From Prevotellaceae bacterium (GTDB lineage Bacteria > Bacteroidota > Bacteroidia > Bacteroidales > UBA932): a stretch of DNA of 64,000 bases. The stretch is from assembly GCA_031266015.1 (NCBI GenBank), contig JAISBU010000006.1:16176-80175 (forward strand). The letters are read 5' to 3'. A program made the position numbers and the translations under genes. Below the pieces are notes generated by a model. The model did not search any database. It was given only the letters and a program-made list of their open reading frames with translations, and was not told where the DNA came from. The stretch's first letter is position 1. Each line of letters begins with the position of its first letter. Shown here piece by piece: positions 57,296-64,000 of the stretch.

Positions 57296-57400
57296 CAGCA
57301 TCATAGGCGCTGAAACGCCTGCATAAATAGAAACAAGGTTGGACGGAAGCAAATTTAAGGTCTGACCTTGTTTCATTTTCAGACAGAACGGTTCCATACT

Positions 57401-57964
57401 ATGAAATTCCTCATAGCCTGCTTGGGCAACATTGGCCCCGAGTACGAAAATACGCGTCACAACGTTGGCTTTAAAATTGCCGACCTCCTGGCAAAGGAGG
57501 CCGAAGCTGCTTTTAGAGCAGACCGCTTGGGTAGCATTGCCGAAGTTAAGCACAAAGGGAGGCGGCTAATCGTGCTAAAGCCAGCTACCTTTATGAACTT
57601 GAGCGGCAAGGCTATTAGCTACTGGCTGCAGGCGGAAAAAATTCCCGTAGAAAACATGCTGGTTGTGCAGGACGACATTGCCCTACCCTTTGGCAAGCTG
57701 CGTATGCGCGGCAGCGGTAGCGATGGTGGTCATAACGGGCTAAAAAATATCAACCTCATGCTGGAAACACAGAGCTACGCCCGCCTGCGCTTTGGCGTTG
57801 GAGCAGACTTTGGCAAAGGTCAGCAGGTAGATTACGTGTTGGGCGAATGGAATGAGGAAGAAAACAAGGAGCTGCCAGCCTACTTAAAAAATGCAACAGA
57901 AGCTGTAAAGGCTTTTACAGCCATCGGCTTGGCCAGAGCCATGAATATCTACAATACAAAGTAG
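57401..57964 (+). CDS. pth: Peptidyl-tRNA hydrolase
   Basis: 187 residues from ATG 57401; an open extension of 11 codons upstream does not match the family. Frees tRNA from peptidyl-tRNA. Motifs: L-G-N-I-G-P-E-Y-E-N-T-R-H-N-V-G-F (catalytic His near 20), K-P-A-T-F-M-N-L-S-G near 65, D-D-I-A-L-P-F-G near 92 and G-S-D-G-G-H-N-G-L near 108. Between rplY and hslR on the same strand, 105 bases after rplY. Confidence 0.96.
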   Translation: MKFLIACLGNIGPEYENTRHNVGFKIADLLAKEAEAAFRADRLGSIAEVKHKGRRLIVLKPATFMNLSGKAISYWLQAEKIPVENMLVVQDDIALPFGKLRMRGSGSDGGHNGLKNINLMLETQSYARLRFGVGADFGKGQQVDYVLGEWNEEENKELPAYLKNATEAVKAFTAIGLARAMNIYNTK

Positions 57965-57992
57965 CCATACTATTTTTACCCGGTACAAAAAT

Positions 57993-58388
57993 ATGCTCGG
58001 CGAACCTTCGAGATTGGACAAGTGGTTATGGAGCCTACGCGCCTATAAAACGCGCAGTGAAGCCGCAGACGCCTGCGAGCGTGGTCGTATTCTGGTAAAC
58101 GGTGCAGCAGCAAAGCCATCTCGTGAATTAAAGGTTGGCGATATAGTATGCGTACGAAAATCGCCTGTGGCATACACTTACAAGGTTGTTGACATTCCGC
58201 CGTCAAGAGTTGGAGCCTCCCTTGTATCAAAATACGTGGAGAATTTAACGCCAACAGAAGAGTTGGAGAAGTTGAGCGTAAACAGCGCCGTAATTTTTGC
58301 ACAACGAGATAGAGGCACAGGCCGTCCGACAAAAAAAGACAGACGTGACATTGGCAAGCTACTCGAAAACGGCATGGATTCGATGTAG
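57993..58388 (+). CDS. hslR: S4-domain RNA-binding protein (Hsp15/HslR-like)
   Basis: 131 residues. The S4 domain occupies 1-70: S-R-L-D-K-W-L-W-S-L-R-A-Y-K-T-R near 5-20 and G-R-I-L-V-N-G near 32. The C-terminus is basic (T-K-K-D-R-R-D-I-G-K). Hsp15 rescues stalled 50S subunits carrying nascent chains, which fits its position 28 bases after pth. Family is clear, precise role inferred. Confidence 0.9.
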   Translation: MLGEPSRLDKWLWSLRAYKTRSEAADACERGRILVNGAAAKPSRELKVGDIVCVRKSPVAYTYKVVDIPPSRVGASLVSKYVENLTPTEELEKLSVNSAVIFAQRDRGTGRPTKKDRRDIGKLLENGMDSM

Positions 58389-58785
58389 TATGCTGGATGA
58401 AAAATTTGACCGTTTCAAATTGAAAAAAAGTAGCATTATCAGGTTGAAAAATTCAGCTAAAACAGGCTCCGCTTGCAACAAAAAAGCACAACCAAAAGTG
58501 CTGCCATAACATCAAGAAATCATACAGCTATAAAGCTAATTTCTTGAACTACATTTTAGCTGTTACTATCCCTCAACAGCTTAGCAACTAGTTCAAAACG
58601 AGCGTAAAAAAAAGTGCGTTTTTTACTCAATTTTATAGTTCAGAAAATAAGTAGCTTAGCAAGTTTTTTGATTTTCCAAGTCCAAATCATTTTTTTTTCT
58701 AATACTTTTTCCACAATTTTGTTTTCCGAAAAGCGAGTATAAGTTTCTAATATATCCATTCCATTTTTCGAACCATAAATTGAGT
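58389..58785 (+). other. AT-rich region upstream of dnaA; candidate but unproven origin area
   Basis: A ~400-base gene-free stretch, strongly AT-rich toward dnaA. It contains TTTTCCACA (near 58705-58713), one base from the DnaA box TTATCCACA. A short frame (58391-58509) starting M-L-D-E-K-F-D-R-F is open but has no support. One box is not enough to call an origin. Confidence 0.35.
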
Positions 58786-60195
58786 ATGCGCACCCATCAG
58801 GAAGTTTGGAGTAGTTGCCTTAACGTCATTAAGGACAACGTTGCCGAAGAGAGCTACAAGGCGCTTTTTGAGAAAATTTTACCGTTGAAGTTGGAGGATG
58901 ATAAGCTGGTGCTTCAAGTTCCAAGCCACTTTATATACGAGTACCTGGAGGAGCACTACATTGATCTGCTTCGAAAGACAATTCGCAAGGAGTTGGGGTC
59001 AAACGCAAAGTTGGAGTACAGCGTTATGGTAGCCGGCACAGGATTGCGCCCTATGCCGCAACAAGATACGGTTGCGCCGCGCAACAAGCCCATATCGTTT
59101 CCTACCGCTGCTGACAAGCAGGTAAAGTTTAACCCGTTTGTAATGCCGGGTTTGCGCAACCTTGAAATAGATCCGCAGCTAAATCCGCAATACTCTTTTG
59201 ACAACTACATTGAAGGCAGCTGCAATAAGCTGGCTCGCATGGCAGGTTTGGCTATAGCAAATGAGCCGGGCGCTACCTCATACAATCCGCTTTTTATTCA
59301 CGGTAATACCGGACTTGGAAAAACTCACCTGGTACAAGCCATAGGTCTTGAAACAAAAAAACTGTACCAGGAAAAGGTTGTGCTATACCTTAGCGCAAAC
59401 AAATTTCAAGAGCAATACGTAAGCGCGGTTCAGAAAAACGAGGTAAACAACTTCCTGCATTTCTATCAAATGATAGATGTGCTCATTCTGGATGACGTGC
59501 ACGATTTCGCAGGAAAGTCAAAAACGCAGGATACATTCTTCCACGTTTTCGACCAGCTATATCGTTCAAAAAAGCAGCTAATTCTCACATCAGATAAATC
59601 GCCCGTTGATATTGAAGGGTTGGAGCCTCGCATTTTATCACGCTTCAAGTGGGGTCTTACAGCAGAAATTACCGCGCCCGACTACGAAACCCGCCTCAAA
59701 ATCTTCAAGCATAAGGTTTATAAAGATGGTATTGAGCTAAGCGACGATGTTATTGAATACCTTGCCGACAAAATCAGCAATAACGTTCGTGAATTCGAAG
59801 GCGTGTTGACTCGCCTGCTGGCAGAGTCTACGCTCATTAAAGCGCCTATATCTATGGATATGGTGGTGAACGTGGTAAACAAAAACATCAAGAATACTCA
59901 AAAGGAAATTACGGTTGACTTTATTTACAAAACCGTATGCAGCTACTTCGGTATGGCTGCCGACAACGCTCAGTCTAAAACTCGCAAGCGTGAAATTGTA
60001 CAGGCCCGTCAAATTGCTATGTACTTCAGCAAAAGTATGACCAAGACCTCGCTTACTTCTATCGGCTCCCAGATTGGCGGCAAGAATCACGCTACTGTGC
60101 TTCACGCCTGCAAAACAGTAAGCAATCTTATGGAAACAGACCGTCAATTCAATGATATTATCAGTAATATTGAGAAGAAGCTGAAGACCATGTAA
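58786..60195 (+). CDS. dnaA: Chromosomal replication initiator DnaA
   Basis: 469 residues from ATG 58786 (M-R-T-H-Q-E-V-W); TTG two codons before is an alternative. Domain I (1-80) fits the helicase-loading fold; a short linker; AAA+ domain with Walker A H-G-N-T-G-L-G-K-T-H near 175 and Walker B D-V-L-I-L-D-D-V-H near 230; DNA-binding domain IV with the signature L-T-S-I-G-S-Q-I-G-G-K-N-H-A-T-V-L-H-A near 425. dnaN is not next to it here. An AT-rich region lies upstream and a large inverted repeat downstream. Confidence 0.96.
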   Translation: MRTHQEVWSSCLNVIKDNVAEESYKALFEKILPLKLEDDKLVLQVPSHFIYEYLEEHYIDLLRKTIRKELGSNAKLEYSVMVAGTGLRPMPQQDTVAPRNKPISFPTAADKQVKFNPFVMPGLRNLEIDPQLNPQYSFDNYIEGSCNKLARMAGLAIANEPGATSYNPLFIHGNTGLGKTHLVQAIGLETKKLYQEKVVLYLSANKFQEQYVSAVQKNEVNNFLHFYQMIDVLILDDVHDFAGKSKTQDTFFHVFDQLYRSKKQLILTSDKSPVDIEGLEPRILSRFKWGLTAEITAPDYETRLKIFKHKVYKDGIELSDDVIEYLADKISNNVREFEGVLTRLLAESTLIKAPISMDMVVNVVNKNIKNTQKEITVDFIYKTVCSYFGMAADNAQSKTRKREIVQARQIAMYFSKSMTKTSLTSIGSQIGGKNHATVLHACKTVSNLMETDRQFNDIISNIEKKLKTM

Positions 60196-60204
60196 TAAGC
60201 TACA

Positions 60205-60258
60205 TTCCACAATAAAAAACTTTCGCCTAGCTTATGACGGGAGTTTTTTATTGTGGAA
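60205..60258. terminator. Large inverted repeat between dnaA and purA
   Basis: Perfect 17-base arms TTCCACAATAAAAAACT / AGTTTTTTATTGTGGAA (60205-60221 with 60242-60258); four more pairs with G-T pairs extend the stem inward. It is placed and shaped as a terminator for dnaA, but its outer ends are TTCCACA/TGTGGAA, close to DnaA boxes in inverted orientation. Confidence 0.75.
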
Positions 60259-60286
60259 AAGAAACCATTACAAATCCACATAACTC

Positions 60287-60334
60287 TCTGATTATCAGAT
60301 TGTTTTATTGCCTACTCCTTTTTCGTTATATTTG
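60287..60334 (+). promoter_or_regulatory. purA upstream region: palindrome and -7 box
   Basis: TCTGATTATCAGA (60287-60299), the same 13-mer as at 12947, followed by a -7 box TATATTTG (60327-60334). The palindrome would lie near -40 to -50, right for an activator or overlapping repressor. Leader to ATG 60380 is about 40 bases. Confidence 0.55.
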
Positions 60335-60379
60335 CGTATTGTGCTGTTTTTTTTCGTTAATAGAAAATCATTCCTATAA

Positions 60380-61666
<1,287 letters not shown>

Positions 61667-61707
61667 GCGATTCCATGTTATGCGCAGGGCTGCGCCTTGC
61701 TTTAAGC

Positions 61708-62085
61708 TCATTTAAAAATATTCTTTTTTAGCGTCTTTACTAAATTAACCGAACCAATTAGAAGCAATGAAATGCTTAACAGGATTCCAAACAATATTAA
61801 TCCGGGAGGTTCATTAAAAACGCCATTAAGAATATAATTTAAAATACCATGAACCATAAATCCGCCAAACAATAATGGCAATATTATAATTGGCTTTATG
61901 TTTTTATTTATAATGTTTATATTATGTATCCCTAAATATAATAACACAACACAGGAAAATAACATATATAAACTTAAAACAGGAGTATCATCAATACGGG
62001 GGTAAAATAAAAATATTGCCCCTGACAATAATCCAAAAAGAAGTGGTAAAACAATGTTTACCCTAAAGTATTTTCTATAATCCAT
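61708..62085 (-). CDS. Small four-helix membrane protein, unrecognised
   Basis: 125 residues from ATG 62085 (M-D-Y-R-K-Y-F-R). Four predicted membrane helices at roughly 9-27, 35-52, 65-87 and 95-115 with charged ends; K-K-N-I-F-K tail. No family motif seen. Its DNA is markedly AT-rich (codons such as ATA, TTA) compared with purA and the AraC gene on either side, suggesting separate origin. No clear promoter box was found. Confidence 0.6.
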   Translation of the reverse strand: MDYRKYFRVNIVLPLLFGLLSGAIFLFYPRIDDTPVLSLYMLFSCVVLLYLGIHNINIINKNIKPIIILPLLFGGFMVHGILNYILNGVFNEPPGLILFGILLSISLLLIGSVNLVKTLKKNIFK

Positions 62086-62271
62086 TTTTCTTCTCCTGCT
62101 ATTGAATGATTCTTTCATTTATACTTTGAAGATAAAGTTACATAAAAGTTTTCATATTCATATGTCCTAATATATTCTTTTGTAGAACTTTCCTCAGCCG
62201 TATTATCCATGCAGCTTGTACCTGAGAAGTGTACAAATTTTAATAGAAAGTTTGGCAGTTAAATCCGCCCA

Positions 62272-63138
62272 TTACTTCTTATACTCGCTCGGCGACATAC
62301 CCGTGCACCGCTTGAAATACTTCCCGAAAAACGACTGCGAGGGAAAATTTAATTCCTCGCTGATTTGCTGAACAGTCATGTTGGTGGATTTAAGGAGCGC
62401 TTTAGCTTCGAGCGTCACGTGGTTGTCTATCCACTCGTTGGCAGTGGTGCCGCTGACTTCCTTAATCACTTTCGAGAGATGCTTGGGCGTGAGGCACAGC
62501 TTGTCGACGTAGAACGACAGCTCCCGCTGTTCTTTGTAATGGGTTTGCACCAAATCGAGGAATTTCTCCACGAGCATCTCCCGTTTTAATTTGTCGTCCT
62601 TGACCGTGAACAGGTTGAAATGGAATCCCAAATCGTACAGAAACGCTACAGTCAGGTGCTTGACGATTTCCATACGATAGGGATTTTCGGTCGTCCGTAT
62701 CGCTTCCTTGAACACGCCGAAATAGCGCACCAGCGCATTCAGCCCGCTTTCGTTCAACGGTATCCACGGCTTTTGCCGGAGGGTAAAGTTCAACGACAAG
62801 GATTCTCTTACATTTACATTCATATCGGTTATAAACTGCTTGGACATAATGATAAAATGTCCCGAAAAATCCTCGCTGAACTGCCCGGCGCTTATGATTT
62901 GGTCGGGAAAGACCACCATCACTGTGGGCGCCTGAAATTCGTAGGATTGCATATTCACGCTCCCTTTCATTGTTCCCTTGAGGCAGAGGATGGAAATCAT
63001 CAAATCCAGCTTGAAAGGATAATCCAAAACCTCGGTAATAACCGGCTTCTCAAGCAGGATAAAATCATTGCCTACCGAATAGTATTCCGTATTTTCCAGC
63101 CTCTCGCGCCAGTTGAACGGTAAGATACGCTGTTTCAT
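62272..63138 (-). CDS. AraC-family transcriptional regulator
   Basis: 288 residues. The N-terminal ~175 residues form a cupin-like sensing domain (L-M-I-S-I-L-C-L-K-G-T, V-M-V-V-F-P-D-Q-I-I); the C-terminal ~100 residues hold two helix-turn-helix units (L-S-F-Y-V-D-K-L-C-L-T-P-K-H-L-S-K and I-S-E-E-L-N-F-P-S-Q-S-F-F-G-K-Y-F-K-R). It divides from the HU-like gene; the two start within 160 bases. Targets are unknown; control of the neighbouring gene is possible. G+C and codon use differ from the AT-rich membrane gene on its left. Confidence 0.9.
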   Translation of the reverse strand: MKQRILPFNWRERLENTEYYSVGNDFILLEKPVITEVLDYPFKLDLMISILCLKGTMKGSVNMQSYEFQAPTVMVVFPDQIISAGQFSEDFSGHFIIMSKQFITDMNVNVRESLSLNFTLRQKPWIPLNESGLNALVRYFGVFKEAIRTTENPYRMEIVKHLTVAFLYDLGFHFNLFTVKDDKLKREMLVEKFLDLVQTHYKEQRELSFYVDKLCLTPKHLSKVIKEVSGTTANEWIDNHVTLEAKALLKSTNMTVQQISEELNFPSQSFFGKYFKRCTGMSPSEYKK

Positions 63139-63154
63139 ATACTTCTTTTAGCCG

Positions 63155-63162
63155 CAAATGTA
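63155..63162 (-). promoter_or_regulatory. -7 box (TACATTTG) for the AraC-family gene
   Basis: TACATTTG on the minus strand, ending 17 bases before ATG 63138, so the leader would be only about 10 bases. Confidence 0.5.
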
Positions 63163-63225
63163 AGTTCAATTATTCAATAAATAAAATAAAAGCGAACTAT
63201 CGTCCAACTTCTGCTCCCTTTTGAC

Positions 63226-63257
63226 CTTGTGCGCTGCCTTCAGGGCACCTAATTTTG
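63226..63257 (+). promoter_or_regulatory. Promoter of the HU-like gene (CTTG-N20-TAATTTTG)
   Basis: CTTG 63226-63229, 20 bases, TAATTTTG 63250-63257. Leader to ATG 63294 about 30 bases. Confidence 0.5.
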
Positions 63258-63293
63258 CATCGTTTTAATCTTAAATAATAAAGGAACCTAAAA

Positions 63294-64000
63294 ATGGCAA
63301 ACGAAGAAAAGAACACTGTGTTCGTAGAACTCTACGATTTGAAGCTCTCCGAGAGAGCGGACGACCGCTTCGGTCGGGTAGTAACCACCAAGTCGCTACG
63401 TGAGGACGACTTGATAAACATCGCCGTCAGGCGGCGAACCGACCTTAACGCAACAACCCTGCGCGCATCGCTCGATATCCTGAAGGAAATTGCAATAGAA
63501 GAAATTGCAAACGGGGCGTCGGTGCAGTTCGGGCTGGGCTTTTTCAGCCTCGACGTGAGAGGCATTTTCATCGGCGACCACGCACACTGGAACCCCGACG
63601 TGAACAGCCTGCACGTGAAAACCGCCTCCGGCGTGGAACTTCGCACGGCTATCGAGAACGTGCATGTGAACGTTCGCGGAATGGCAAGTTCGGGAACAGT
63701 TATCAACACACTGATAGACGTAATGTCGGGAGGAGAAGACGCACGCCTCACACCGGGCGGCGGCGTGAACCTCACGGGCAGTAAGATTAAGATTGCAGGC
63801 GAGAGCACGGAAAACGGCATCCGCCTTATTGACCAGAACAGCGGGGCGGAAACCCCTATCCCGATGGAAATGGTACTGGTCAACGACCCGAAAAAGGTAA
63901 CCTTCATCGTGCCCCACGACCTGCCCGCCGGCGACTACAAGCTGAGCCTCACCACGCAGTTTTCAAACACTTCCACGATGCTCAAGGAGCCGCGCACTTA
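63294..64000 (+). CDS. HU-like DNA-binding / DUF4469-type protein (3' end missing)
   Basis: At least 235 residues from ATG 63294; the frame is open to the window edge. M-A-N-E-E-K-N-T-V-F-V-E-L-Y-D-L is followed by an HU-like fold with D-D-L-I-N-I-A-V near 38, A-S-L-D-I-L-K-E near 60, then F-G-L-G-F-F-S-L-D-V-R-G and W-N-P-D-V-N near 85-105. From ~155 the sequence L-T-P-G-G-G-V-N-L-T-G-S-K-I-K-I-A-G is typical of the DUF4469 Ig-like domain that follows HU-like domains in Bacteroidota. Members of this group are abundant nucleoid-type proteins; the function is not settled. Confidence 0.85.
   Translation, partial: MANEEKNTVFVELYDLKLSERADDRFGRVVTTKSLREDDLINIAVRRRTDLNATTLRASLDILKEIAIEEIANGASVQFGLGFFSLDVRGIFIGDHAHWNPDVNSLHVKTASGVELRTAIENVHVNVRGMASSGTVINTLIDVMSGGEDARLTPGGGVNLTGSKIKIAGESTENGIRLIDQNSGAETPIPMEMVLVNDPKKVTFIVPHDLPAGDYKLSLTTQFSNTSTMLKEPRT

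Noticed and set aside
58391..58509. Short frame of 39 codons between hslR and dnaA
   Set aside because: No promoter of its own, no recognisable motif, AT-rich region; unsupported.

Overview
The window reads as chromosomal DNA of a Bacteroidota bacterium, most likely order Bacteroidales. Genus cannot be fixed from the sequence alone. The evidence is promoters of the TTTG / TAnnTTTG type in front of many genes, no clear Shine-Dalgarno sequences, a three-gene b558-type succinate dehydrogenase/fumarate reductase, FadL/OmpP1 and LptE-type envelope proteins, an archaeal/eukaryotic-like ProRS, a pyruvate phosphate dikinase, and Bacteroidota-type gene order (sigma-54 regulator-lptE-TPR-like-secG; rimP-nusA-infB; rplY-pth-hslR). 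Most genes are core housekeeping genes, separated by short accessory stretches rich in repeats.

Layout. 0-2.6 kb: the end of a GH3 beta-glucosidase and a GH144-like endo-beta-1,2-glucanase, probably a beta-1,2-glucan degrading pair. 3-5.8 kb: sigma-54 activator, LptE, a conserved protein and SecG. 5.9-8 kb: a repeat-rich island with an unrecognised protein made of three ~65-residue repeats, two copies (A, B) of a dispersed promoter-leader element, long direct repeats and palindromic modules. 8-12.9 kb: infB, nusA, rimP read leftward from one promoter, with a strong hairpin at the mRNA 5' end. 13-16.6 kb: WbqC-like protein, FadL/OmpP1 porin, Tyr/Gly-rich secreted protein. 16.7-24.6 kb: proS, GH19-like chitinase lipoprotein, a conserved unknown, an M49-like peptidase lipoprotein, pgk and an RsmF-like RNA methyltransferase. 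24.7-32.4 kb (leftward): AsmA-like protein, lipocalin-like lipoprotein, sdhB, an inserted four-helix-bundle gene, sdhA, sdhC. 32.4-38.3 kb: leader copy C, a PgpH-like 7TM-HD protein, an AddB-like nuclease. 38.5-44.5 kb: ppdK, RNase R family protein, the remnant of an outer membrane protein gene, a small lipoprotein. 44.6-47.5 kb (leftward): rseC, rnfB, panB, an RluA-family synthase. 47.5-52.4 kb: palindromic module, leader copy D and a 1350-residue secreted protein with FISUMP domains at both ends. 52.6-61.7 kb: purF, engB, prs, rplY, pth, hslR, dnaA, purA. 61.7-64 kb: a short AT-rich membrane protein, then an AraC regulator and an HU-like/DUF4469-type protein cut by the window end.

The most unusual feature is the promoter-leader element. 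Three long copies (A, C, D) and one core copy (B) share a Bacteroidota promoter box, a long 5' leader with small hairpins, an open 15-codon segment encoding R-G-C-T-Y-F-x-x-W-V-L-G-G-T-S, and in A, B and D a distal stem CAACTCC/GGAGTTG with an unrelated loop in D. In A and D the leader runs directly into the start of an unrelated gene (the triple-repeat protein; the double-FISUMP protein). It looks like a transferable expression cassette or structured leader, and I do not recognise it as a described family.
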